Shown: positions 25,488 to 32,537 of the stretch, piece after piece
How the letters are laid out: each line of letters opens with the position of its first letter
Position numbering within the stretch: the first letter of the stretch is position 1
Assembly (NCBI GenBank): GCA_937924855.1
Contig: CALEYQ010000045.1
Span: forward strand, 23,624 to 87,623
Length of the DNA: 64,000 nucleotides
Reading direction: 5' to 3'
From: an uncultured Bacteroidota bacterium
GTDB taxonomy: Bacteria > Bacteroidota > Bacteroidia > JADZBD01
The notes under the pieces: generated by a model
Seen by the model: only the letters and a program-made list of their open reading frames with translations
Database searches by the model: none
Told to the model about the DNA's origin: nothing
Position numbers and translations under genes: made by a program

Positions 25488-25520
25488 CAAAGGTAAATAA
25501 CTTTTTTTGAAACCACCAAA
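25488..25520 (-). promoter_or_regulatory. Bacteroidota promoter of the sulfur operon
   Basis: On the minus strand TTTG (25517-25520), a 21-base spacer and TACCTTTG (25488-25495) match the TTTG-N19-21-TAnnTTTG consensus of Bacteroidota vegetative promoters. The transcript should start near 25481, leaving only a few bases before the start codon of leader 1. Confidence 0.65.
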
Positions 25521-25572
25521 TAATTTAAAAACCGGCCCTGAATACTCCCGAGGGGGGTATTGTTCTTTGTCG

Positions 25573-25580
25573 TAGTTTTG
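25573..25580 (+). promoter_or_regulatory. -7 box (TAGTTTTG) for the TerC gene
   Basis: Exact TAnnTTTG seven bases before the ATG at 25587. It predicts an almost leaderless mRNA and supports that ATG over the TTG at 25560. Confidence 0.45.
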
Positions 25581-25586
25581 CCCTTC

Positions 25587-26360
25587 ATGGCAGCCGAACC
25601 CCTTTTATTACTGAAAATATTTGGTGAGGACATCGCCGTTGCTGTACCCGTAATCCTCAACCTGATCCTGATTGAAAGCCTGTTATCGGTAGACAATGCG
25701 GCCGTGTTGGCTACCATGGTAATGGATCTTCCCAAAGAACAAAGGGCCAGGGCTCTTAAGTATGGAATTCTAGGGGCATACTTTTTCCGGGGCTTATGCC
25801 TCCTTTTCGCGGTTTGGCTCGTGAAAATCTGGTGGCTTAAACCTTTGGGAGGTCTTTATCTGTTATTTCTTTCCGTTTCTTTTTTTGTAAAAAGGCATAA
25901 AGCCCAGAATGCGGACCCCCTGGCCGTTAAAAAGGAAAGCTGGATTTACCGTAATACGCTCGGTCTTTTTGGAAAATTCTGGGCCACGGTAATTCTCGTC
26001 GAGGTTATGGATCTTGCCTTCAGCCTGGATAATGTTTTGGCAGCCGTTGCCTACACCGACAACATTGTTCTCATTTGCATAGGAGTATTTATCGGTATTT
26101 TGGCCATGCGTTTTGTAGCTCAGGGTTTTGTTAAACTCATGGAGCGATATCCTCACCTGGCCACTGCGGCTTTTGTAGTAGTTGGCATTCTGGGTTTGAA
26201 ACTAATGGCCTCTACTTTATTTCACTTTTACAAAACCAATCCGTTTTTGATTTTTTTGGAAAGCCACGAGGGCGACCTTTACTTTTCGCTCACTACCGTG
26301 TTTTTGTTTTTTCTTCCGGTATTATGGCATTTTATTTTTCCCCCGAAACCTAAAGCGTAA
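25587..26360 (+). CDS. TerC family integral membrane protein
   Basis: 257 residues with seven to eight membrane helices. The TerC signature acidic patches in helices are seen as ILIESLLSVDNAAVLATMV and VEVMDLAFSLDNVLAAVAY. Members of this family have been linked to metal-ion export, for example manganese, and to tellurite resistance; the substrate here cannot be told. The ATG at 25587 is used. It is divergent from the sulfur operon leader and ends 11 bases into the metX 3' end in convergent orientation. Confidence 0.9.
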   Translation: MAAEPLLLLKIFGEDIAVAVPVILNLILIESLLSVDNAAVLATMVMDLPKEQRARALKYGILGAYFFRGLCLLFAVWLVKIWWLKPLGGLYLLFLSVSFFVKRHKAQNADPLAVKKESWIYRNTLGLFGKFWATVILVEVMDLAFSLDNVLAAVAYTDNIVLICIGVFIGILAMRFVAQGFVKLMERYPHLATAAFVVVGILGLKLMASTLFHFYKTNPFLIFLESHEGDLYFSLTTVFLFFLPVLWHFIFPPKPKA

Positions 26361-27375
26361 GGGCCTCCCAGGCCAGAATGCAATCTTTAATTTTTTCTGC
26401 TTCAACAAGGAAGCCGTCGTGGCCATAATCACTTTCAATTTCCTGTAAGTGGGAACCGGGTATTCCGGAGGCAAGAAATTTTTGTTCATCAAGCGGACAA
26501 AGAATATCGCTTGAAATGCCTATAAGAAGCGTTTTGGCTTTTATTTGTGAAAGCACATTTTCCATCGAAGCTCTTCCCCGCCCCAGATTGTGTGAGTCCA
26601 TTGACCGGGTGAGGGCGTGATAAGCATGGGCGGTGAATCTTCCTGCAAGTTTCTCGCCCTGATGCCGGATGTAATTTGCTACCTTGAAGTTTTCCTTTTT
26701 TTCAGGGTCGGGATCCGTTTGTTTTTCGCAAAATATCTGATAGTTGCGGTAGCTCAGCATCCCGATGCCACGGGCAATCATAAGCCCCCTGGTTCCGCCT
26801 TTTCCCTCCGGATTGAAAAATTCCGGGTCTGCTTCCAGGGCCATGCGTTGAGTAGTATGAATGGCAATTCCCCATGCACTTTCCCGGGCAGAGGTGGCCA
26901 GCAAAATCATGCGCTCAATAAAATCCGGTTCCAAAACCGACCATTCCAGAGCCTGGTATCCACCCATGGATCCTCCAATGGCAACATGAATCTTTTTAAC
27001 ACCCAAAAAATCTCGCAACAGAAAATGAGCTCTCACCATGTCGCGGATGGTAATGAGAGGAAAATTTGGCCCGAATGGTTTTCCGGTATCGGGGTTTATA
27101 GAATGCGGACCGGAACTTCCGTAGCAAGACCCCAAAATATTAGCACAAATTACCGTGGCTTCTTCCGGGTCGAAAAGTTTTCCCTTGCCGAAAAGACCGG
27201 GCCACCAATCCAAAGGATTGCTGTTGGCGGTGAGGGCATGAAAAACCCAGACAATCTTCCGGGCTTTTTCGGGCGCGGGGCCAGAGCATTGGTAGGCAAT
27301 TTCGAGGTTGCTGATTTTGAATCCCGACTCAGTTACGAACGGGCTTTCGGGACGAAAAATTTTTAAATCCGGCAT
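26350..27375 (-). CDS. metX: Homoserine O-acetyltransferase
   Basis: Transfers an acetyl group from acetyl-CoA to homoserine, the first dedicated step of methionine synthesis by direct sulfhydrylation. 341-residue alpha/beta hydrolase fold with nucleophile elbow GGSMGG (Ser136), acid Asp290 (GISSDILCPLDEQ) and His319 (DYGHDGFL). The conserved FHALTANSNPLDWWPG and NILGSCYGSSGP blocks mark MetX; succinyl specificity cannot be excluded. The substrate comes from Hom of the nearby sulfur operon, and the product is used by the MetZ-like enzyme at 27.85 kb. Confidence 0.93.
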   Translation of the reverse strand: MPDLKIFRPESPFVTESGFKISNLEIAYQCSGPAPEKARKIVWVFHALTANSNPLDWWPGLFGKGKLFDPEEATVICANILGSCYGSSGPHSINPDTGKPFGPNFPLITIRDMVRAHFLLRDFLGVKKIHVAIGGSMGGYQALEWSVLEPDFIERMILLATSARESAWGIAIHTTQRMALEADPEFFNPEGKGGTRGLMIARGIGMLSYRNYQIFCEKQTDPDPEKKENFKVANYIRHQGEKLAGRFTAHAYHALTRSMDSHNLGRGRASMENVLSQIKAKTLLIGISSDILCPLDEQKFLASGIPGSHLQEIESDYGHDGFLVEAEKIKDCILAWEALTL

Positions 27376-27385
27376 GTTTGGGAAG

Positions 27386-27393
27386 CAAATCTA
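27386..27393 (-). promoter_or_regulatory. -7 box (TAGATTTG) for metX
   Basis: Exact TAnnTTTG on the minus strand, ten bases before the metX ATG. Lies within 20 bases of the divergent box of the OsmC gene. No leader peptide or SAM-riboswitch-like structure fits in the short gap. Confidence 0.45.
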
Positions 27394-27405
27394 CAAAACA
27401 AGAGG

Positions 27406-27413
27406 TATCTTTG
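27406..27413 (+). promoter_or_regulatory. -7 box (TATCTTTG) for the OsmC gene
   Basis: Exact TAnnTTTG 14 bases before the ATG at 27428. A TTTG lies 25 bases upstream, slightly beyond the usual spacing. Supports the short OsmC start. Confidence 0.45.
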
Positions 27414-27427
27414 AGAAAAAGGCGGTA

Positions 27428-27847
27428 ATGAAAATTCAACTCAAACGAAAAAACAAAGCGTATCACTTCGAGGCAGAGAACGAAGACGGTGCCACCTTAC
27501 AACTTGATGGAACTCCTGCAATAGGCGGAGAAAACAAAGGTTTCCGGCCCATGCAATTGTTGCTGGCGGGTATGGGCGGGTGCTCGGCCATTGACATTGG
27601 AATTATTTTGAACAAACAAAAGCAGGTGATAGAAGATTTCAGGATTGAGATTGATGCCGAGCGCGAAAGTGGCAAAGAACCTGCGGTATGGGAAAATGCC
27701 CACCTGATTTTTTATCTGAAAGGGGCCATCGATCCAGACAAAGCAAAACGTGCCGTGGATCTTAGCATGGAAAAATATTGCTCGGTGGCTGAAACCCTGA
27801 GAAGAGCCGGCGCAAAAATAACCTGGGAAGTAAAATTAAACACCTGA
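27428..27847 (+). CDS. OsmC family protein
   Basis: 139 residues. OsmC/Ohr-like alpha/beta fold with the two reactive cysteines in MGGCSAIDIGIIL and MEKYCSVAETLRR. The family includes thiol peroxidases that reduce organic hydroperoxides. The start is the ATG after the -7 box; the longer upstream frame overlaps the divergent metX start. It lies three bases before the metZ-like gene, so a redox role linked to sulfur metabolism is plausible, but this is context only. Confidence 0.9.
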   Translation: MKIQLKRKNKAYHFEAENEDGATLQLDGTPAIGGENKGFRPMQLLLAGMGGCSAIDIGIILNKQKQVIEDFRIEIDAERESGKEPAVWENAHLIFYLKGAIDPDKAKRAVDLSMEKYCSVAETLRRAGAKITWEVKLNT

Positions 27848-27850
27848 AAA

Positions 27851-29044
27851 ATGTCAAACCGGATCCGGAAAGTATCAGGAAGCTCACAAACCAAAGCAGT
27901 TCGTAACAGGATTGAAAACAAAGGGCATAAAGAACACTCACAGCCTATTTTTGTTACCTCAAGTTTTGAATTTGATTCTGCCGAGGAAATGCGGGCCGCC
28001 TTTGCCGACGAAAACGATAACAATATTTATTCGCGGTTCAGTAATCCGAATGCCGATGAGCTGGTTGCCCGTATGTGCGCGCTCGAAAATACTCCGGCAG
28101 GTTTTGCTACTGCCTCGGGGATGGCCGCTGTTTTTGCCTCGGTAATGGCACTTTGTAAATCAGGCGACCATATTATTTCCTGCAGTTCGGTATTCGGCTC
28201 CACTCACACGCTTTTCACTAAATTTTTTCCGCGCTGGGGAATCACCACCTCGTATTTTGATGCTTCCCGACCCGAACAAATAGAAAAACTGCTTACCCCC
28301 AACACCCGGATGGTTTTTGTAGAAACACCAACCAACCCTGGACTGGATGTAATAGACCTCGAATGGCTGGGGAAATTTTGCAGTAATCATAATCTTATTC
28401 TGAATGTAGATAATTGTTTCGCAACACCTGTTTTGCAAAAACCGGCCGATTACGGAGCAACTCTGGTTACTCATTCCGCCACAAAATTTATCGACGGACA
28501 AGGACGGGTTTTGGGCGGACTTGTCCTGGGCCGGGAAGATCTGATCAAGGAAGTGTATTTATTTTGCCGGAGTTCCGGTCCTGCCATTTCGCCCTTCAAT
28601 GCCTGGGTTCTGTCTAAAAGTCTGGAAACCCTGGAGGTGAGAATGGAACGGCATTCCTCCTCTGCCCTGCGCCTGGCCGAATGGCTCGAATTCAGAAATG
28701 ACCTTTCCCGTGTAATTTATCCCTTTCTCAAAGGACATCCCCAATTTGAAATTGCAAAACGGCAAATGCGGGCCGGGGGAGGCGTAGTTTCCTTTGAACT
28801 CAACGGTGACGCCAAAAGGGGAGCCCGTTTTCTGGACGCTCTTTCCTTGTGTTCATTAACCGCTAATCTGGGAGATACGCGCACTATTGCTTCTCATCCT
28901 GCCAGCACCACGCACGCAAAACTTACGGAAGAAGAAAGACTGAAAGTGGGAATTACTTCAGGCCTGGTTAGGATTTCGGTGGGACTGGAAGATCCTGCGG
29001 ATATTATTGCCGACATTGAAAACGCACTTAACAAATCAAAATAG
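27851..29044 (+). CDS. metZ: O-acetyl/O-succinylhomoserine sulfhydrylase (Cys/Met PLP enzyme)
   Basis: 397-residue PLP enzyme of the Cys/Met metabolism family. The cofactor lysine is Lys212 in THSATKFIDGQGRVLGG, a sequence typical of MetZ. Also present are GFATASGMAAVFA, the substrate-pocket tyrosine in NNIYSRFSNPN, FVETPTNPGLDVIDL and the C-terminal RISVGLEDPADI. It should combine the activated homoserine from MetX with sulfide to give homocysteine. MetB or MetC activity is the alternative; the adjacent metX and the sulfite reductase operon favour direct sulfhydrylation. Confidence 0.88.
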   Translation: MSNRIRKVSGSSQTKAVRNRIENKGHKEHSQPIFVTSSFEFDSAEEMRAAFADENDNNIYSRFSNPNADELVARMCALENTPAGFATASGMAAVFASVMALCKSGDHIISCSSVFGSTHTLFTKFFPRWGITTSYFDASRPEQIEKLLTPNTRMVFVETPTNPGLDVIDLEWLGKFCSNHNLILNVDNCFATPVLQKPADYGATLVTHSATKFIDGQGRVLGGLVLGREDLIKEVYLFCRSSGPAISPFNAWVLSKSLETLEVRMERHSSSALRLAEWLEFRNDLSRVIYPFLKGHPQFEIAKRQMRAGGGVVSFELNGDAKRGARFLDALSLCSLTANLGDTRTIASHPASTTHAKLTEEERLKVGITSGLVRISVGLEDPADIIADIENALNKSK

Positions 29045-29045
29045 T

Positions 29046-30344
29046 ATGAAATACCTTCCTCTGCCCAACAAAATTTTCATTGAAAACCGGAAGCGGTTTT
29101 CCCGCCAAATGAAATCCGGATATCTGGCCGTTTTTAATTCCAACGACATTATGCCCACGAATGCCGACGGGCATATGAGTTTTGTTCAAAACACCGATTT
29201 GTTTTATTTATCGGGTATCGACCAGGAGGAAAGCACTCTTTTGCTTTTCCCCAACGCAAAAAATCCGGAAATGCGTGAAATTCTTTTTTTGAAGGAAACC
29301 AATCCTACCATTGCCGTTTGGGAAGGACATAAGTATACCAAAGGCGAAGCGTTTGAAACCAGTGGCATCCGGACCGTTTACTGGAACTCTCAGTTTCAGC
29401 AGGTGTTTCACGCCCTGGCAGGAGAATGTGATGGATTTTATCTGAATACCAATGAACACCCCCGTGCAGTTGTTGAGGTTGAAACGCGGGACGCACGGTT
29501 CATCAATTGGGTTAAAAAACATTATCCCCTTCATAAACTGAAACGATCAGCTCCCATTATGGCCGACCTGCGCTGTGTAAAATCGGTGGAAGAAGTGGAT
29601 ATTATTAAGGAGGCTTGCCGGATTACCGGATTGGGTTTCCGGCGCACGCTGGATTTTATTAAGCCCGGCGTAAAGGAATATGAAATTGAAGCCGAGCTTA
29701 TTCACGAATTCATACGCAACCGTTCCAGGGGATTCGCCTATGGCCCCATAATAGCGAGCGGGAAAAATGCCTGCGTGCTTCATTATACCCAAAACAACGC
29801 CACCTGCAAATCGGGCGAGGTTGTTCTGATGGATGTGGCGGCTGAGTACGGAAACTATGCATCTGACCTTACCCGTTGCGTTCCCGTTAGCGGAAAATTT
29901 TCGAAACGACAAAAGCAGGTTTATAACGCCGTTTTGAAAGTGATGCGCGAAGCTGTAAAAATGCTTAAGCCGGGAGGCGACCTCGACAGCTACCATAAAG
30001 CTGTTGGAGAAATAATGACCGAAGAGCTTATTCGTTTAAAGCTGCTCACGAAATTCCAGGTAAAAAATCAAAACCCCTCAAATCCTGCCTATAAAAAGTA
30101 TTTTATGCACGGAACATCTCACCATCTTGGCCTGGATGTTCATGATGTGGGCAGCAAGTATAAAAAGTTTGAAGCCGGTATGGTGTTTACTTGTGAACCC
30201 GGAATTTATATTCCCCGCGAACGCCTGGGAATTCGGCTTGAAAACGATATTCTGATTACCAAAAAGGGACCTGTTGACCTTATGGAGGACATTCCCATTG
30301 AGGCAAATGAGATTGAAGCCATAATGGCCGACAGAAAAAAATAA
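29046..30344 (+). CDS. pepP: Xaa-Pro aminopeptidase
   Basis: Dimetal peptidase of the M24B family that removes an N-terminal residue before proline. 432 residues: an N-terminal creatinase-like domain (SFVQNTDLFYLSGIDQEESTLLL) and a pita-bread catalytic domain. Metal ligands are visible as the Asp pair in LMDVAAEYGNYASDLTR, the His in HGTSHHLGLDVHD, and the Glu residues in FTCEPGIYIP and RLENDILIT. The ATG at 29046 follows the metZ stop by one base. A frame open further upstream overlaps metZ and is not used. Confidence 0.93.
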   Translation: MKYLPLPNKIFIENRKRFSRQMKSGYLAVFNSNDIMPTNADGHMSFVQNTDLFYLSGIDQEESTLLLFPNAKNPEMREILFLKETNPTIAVWEGHKYTKGEAFETSGIRTVYWNSQFQQVFHALAGECDGFYLNTNEHPRAVVEVETRDARFINWVKKHYPLHKLKRSAPIMADLRCVKSVEEVDIIKEACRITGLGFRRTLDFIKPGVKEYEIEAELIHEFIRNRSRGFAYGPIIASGKNACVLHYTQNNATCKSGEVVLMDVAAEYGNYASDLTRCVPVSGKFSKRQKQVYNAVLKVMREAVKMLKPGGDLDSYHKAVGEIMTEELIRLKLLTKFQVKNQNPSNPAYKKYFMHGTSHHLGLDVHDVGSKYKKFEAGMVFTCEPGIYIPRERLGIRLENDILITKKGPVDLMEDIPIEANEIEAIMADRKK

Positions 30345-30356
30345 AATCTACACTCC

Positions 30357-31154
30357 ATGGAGCTGCTTTACAAGGGAGTTCCCATTTATTTTACCGATTC
30401 CGGGAAGGGAAGGGCGCTGATATTTATTCACGGCTTTCCCATGTCGGGCGAGGTATGGTCTGATTTTATTGCCGGAGCGGGAGACACCTACCGTAAAATT
30501 GTAATTGACCTTCCCGGATTTGGGAATAGTGGGAACCTTGGGTATGTACACTCTATGGTCGAAATGGCTCAGGCCGTTAAGGCTGTTTGCGACCATTTAA
30601 AATTACGGCGGTATATCCTTGTGGGTCATTCCATGGGAGGATATGTGGCTGCAGCGTTTGCAAAGTTGTACCCTGAACCTGTGAAAGGATTGGTTTTTTT
30701 CCATTCAAGTCCTTCGGCCGACAGCTTGCAGAAAAAGGCAGACCGTACCCGTGCCATGGAAGCCATAAGGCAAAATAGGAAGGCCTTTGTGGTGGCTCTC
30801 ATCGATAAACTTTTTGCAGAGGCCAACCGGATCCGGCTGAAGAAAAAAATTGCATGGGTTAAGAAAATATCTGCCGGAGCTTCGCTTCATGGCATATTGG
30901 CCGCCACCGAAGGCATGCGCGACCGGGACGAACTTACACCGTTTATGCGCAACTCGGGAATTCCACAATTATATGTAATAGGGAAGCAGGATATAGTTTT
31001 CTCCTGGGAACAACTGAGAGATCTGGCCGGAGAAATATCCACCGCTTCGATGATTTTGATTGAAAATTGCGGACACATGGGATTTATTGAGGCTCCGGAA
31101 ACCTGCATGGCTGCCTTAAAGAAATTTTGGGCAAAGGCATTTTCCGAAAAATAA
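30357..31154 (+). CDS. Alpha/beta hydrolase
   Basis: 265-residue serine hydrolase of unknown substrate. FIHGFPMSGEVWSDF carries the oxyanion-hole HGFP; the nucleophile elbow is VGHSMGGYVAAAF (Ser about 95); the acid is in YVIGKQDIVFS; the base is the His of IENCGHMGFIEAPE. It sits 12 bases after pepP and is likely in the OsmC-metZ-pepP transcript. Confidence 0.88.
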   Translation: MELLYKGVPIYFTDSGKGRALIFIHGFPMSGEVWSDFIAGAGDTYRKIVIDLPGFGNSGNLGYVHSMVEMAQAVKAVCDHLKLRRYILVGHSMGGYVAAAFAKLYPEPVKGLVFFHSSPSADSLQKKADRTRAMEAIRQNRKAFVVALIDKLFAEANRIRLKKKIAWVKKISAGASLHGILAATEGMRDRDELTPFMRNSGIPQLYVIGKQDIVFSWEQLRDLAGEISTASMILIENCGHMGFIEAPETCMAALKKFWAKAFSEK

Positions 31155-31184
31155 AAAACCCCGCTCCTGGTAACAGGAGCAGGG
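31153..31184 (-). terminator. Intrinsic terminator for the small minus-strand gene
   Basis: Minus strand: GCTCCTG/CAGGAGC stem with a 4-base loop, extended by CCC/GGG after a mismatch, then six U. The U tract is only on the minus side, so it ends the transcript of the 63-residue gene; the hairpin may also trim the plus-strand operon. Confidence 0.75.
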
Positions 31185-31263
31185 AAAACCGGATGCGGGC
31201 GCGGCGGATCCTAAGGCAACATCCCCATGAACCTCAAGTCCGCCGTTCCCTTTGCATCATTTT

Positions 31264-31455
31264 TTAAAACAGCACGTTTAACACCCCGAACAGGAACAAG
31301 CCGAACACCACAATGCCCAGGAATGAAATGACGGTATCAACACCATCGTGTTCCTGAACTCTGGGTCTTGTTCTCATCCGCTCTAGGTTTCGCTGGTGCA
31401 GGGCCATGCGATGTGCCCGTGTGTACCTGCGACTGGTTCTTTCAATGTTTTTCAT
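31264..31455 (-). CDS. Small single-pass membrane protein (63 aa), unrecognised
   Basis: The N-terminal 45 residues are basic and Arg-rich (RTSRRYTRAHRMALHQRNLERMRTRPRVQEHDG), followed by one C-terminal membrane helix (VISFLGIVVFGLFLFGVLNVLF). I recognise no family. Support for it being real: normal ATG, a strong intrinsic terminator with its U tract on this strand 80 bases downstream, and no gene on the other strand. The topology suggests a tail-anchored protein with a positively charged cytosolic face. Confidence 0.55.
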   Translation of the reverse strand: MKNIERTSRRYTRAHRMALHQRNLERMRTRPRVQEHDGVDTVISFLGIVVFGLFLFGVLNVLF

Positions 31456-31499
31456 GACGTATTATATTAAGTTAAGGGGAGGCAAAGCAATAAAGGATC

Positions 31500-31547
31500 G
31501 GAGAAGCCGTTTGAAACACATCCCCATGTGCGCAAAGCGACTTCTCC
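31500..31547. repeat. Long imperfect stem-loop
   Basis: GGAGAAG (31500-31506) pairs with CTTCTCC (31541-31547); inside are CG/CG and TTTG/CAAA pairs and a terminal CACAT/ATGTG stem with a CCCC loop. It lies 45 bases upstream of the 63-residue gene on its coding strand, so it may be a structured 5' leader. There is no U tract, so it is not a terminator. Confidence 0.5.
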
Positions 31548-31716
31548 GTGGACTAATGTCCTTGCCCGAAAAAAAGGCTTTACAGTTGTGTCCGGCAGCT
31601 GCCCGACCGACGGATTCCCTGTATGTTTTGTTTCTGAGCATATCCTTTTGTTAATCCAAACAAATTAACCTCTACACAATATTACGCATGGATTCCGGTC
31701 CCGTATAGGGGTTTCC

Positions 31717-31767
31717 AATAAGTGGCAGGATTGGGCCAATAAGTGGTAAGGCCCGGAAACTAAGTGG
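31717..31767. promoter_or_regulatory. Three 9-bp direct repeats at 21-bp period, candidate LytTR-binding array
   Basis: AATAAGTGG at 31717, AATAAGTGG at 31738 and ACTAAGTGG at 31759: each offset is exactly 21 bases. LytTR regulators (AgrA type) recognise 9-bp direct repeats separated by 12-13 bp, which is this spacing. The array directly follows the LytTR response-regulator gene. The base match to the published AgrA-like consensus is only partial, so assignment rests on spacing and position. Confidence 0.35.
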
Positions 31768-31775
31768 GAGGGGGT

Positions 31776-32528
31776 CTATACCCGGTTCAGGCGCTCGAGG
31801 AAGGATTCCCGCTTTCGCCTTGAAATTTCAATCTTGGAATTGTCGCTCATAATGGCATACCCCCCGTCGGTTTTTAAATACCGGACTACATGGTTCATGT
31901 TGATGAGGTGGTGGTGGTGAACCCGAATGAACTGGGAAGAGGGAAGAATGTCTTCGTAGTGTTTTAAGCCGGTTGTAACCAGAAATTTTTTCCCCCCAAC
32001 CAAAAAGAAATAGGTATAAGATTCTGAAGCTTCGCAGCGGATGATGTCTGCAATGTTTACGATTTCATATGCGTTGCCGGTGGGCAGGGTAATTCTCGAA
32101 AAATCTTCGTCGGATTTCTTCAGGTTTTGAATTAAAAATTTCAGGTTTTCAACATTGGAGAAGGAGCTCTTTTTCTCGATAATCTTTCGGACGGCACTTT
32201 TTAGTTCCTCGCCGTTTATGGGTTTGAGCAAATAATCAAGCGCACTGTATTTAATGGCTTTAATGGCATATTGATCAAATGCCGTGGCGAAAATAATTTC
32301 AAAGTTCTGATCCGGAATCCGGGTCAGAATATCAAAACCGGTTCCGTCGGTAAGCTGTATGTCAAGAAACACCAGGTCCGGCTTTTCTTTTTTTATCATT
32401 TCAACCGCGGTGTCCACATTGCCGGCAATTCCAAGTACTGAAATTTCCGGACAGTGTTTTTTCAGCAGAGCGAGCATGAGCTCGGCCGATTTTTTTTCGT
32501 CTTCAACAATTACCGCGTTTATCTTCAT
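31776..32528 (-). CDS. LytTR-family response regulator
   Basis: 250 residues. Receiver domain: acidic pair VEDE at 9-11, phosphoacceptor Asp56 in LVFLDIQL, switch Thr in IIFATAFDQYA, and Lys in YLLKPI. Residues ~145-250 are the LytTR DNA-binding domain (NAYEIVNIADIIRCEASESYTYFFL...SQFIRVHHHHLINMNHV). It starts nine bases after the stop of the propeller/LytS kinase, its evident partner. Confidence 0.95.
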   Translation of the reverse strand: MKINAVIVEDEKKSAELMLALLKKHCPEISVLGIAGNVDTAVEMIKKEKPDLVFLDIQLTDGTGFDILTRIPDQNFEIIFATAFDQYAIKAIKYSALDYLLKPINGEELKSAVRKIIEKKSSFSNVENLKFLIQNLKKSDEDFSRITLPTGNAYEIVNIADIIRCEASESYTYFFLVGGKKFLVTTGLKHYEDILPSSQFIRVHHHHLINMNHVVRYLKTDGGYAIMSDNSKIEISRRKRESFLERLNRV

Positions 32529-32537
32529 AGGGCTAAG

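Larger units (their letters stand above)
31456..31775. other. Non-coding stretch with a long stem-loop and 21-bp-spaced repeats
   Basis: No convincing gene. Contains the imperfect stem-loop at 31500-31547 and three 9-bp direct repeats at 31717-31767, listed separately. Confidence 0.5.

Noticed and set aside
25488..25586. SAM riboswitch or other metabolite riboswitch before the sulfur operon
   Set aside because: No SAM-I/II core or pseudoknot pattern could be found; the leader is fully occupied by the two short frames and their hairpins.
27376..27427. Leader peptide or riboswitch for metX
   Set aside because: Only 52 bases separate metX and the OsmC gene, holding two divergent -7 boxes; no room for an attenuator.
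31406..31654. 82-codon plus-strand frame
   Set aside because: Antisense to the 63-residue gene and runs through the stem-loop; composition not protein-like. The terminator U tract supports the minus strand.
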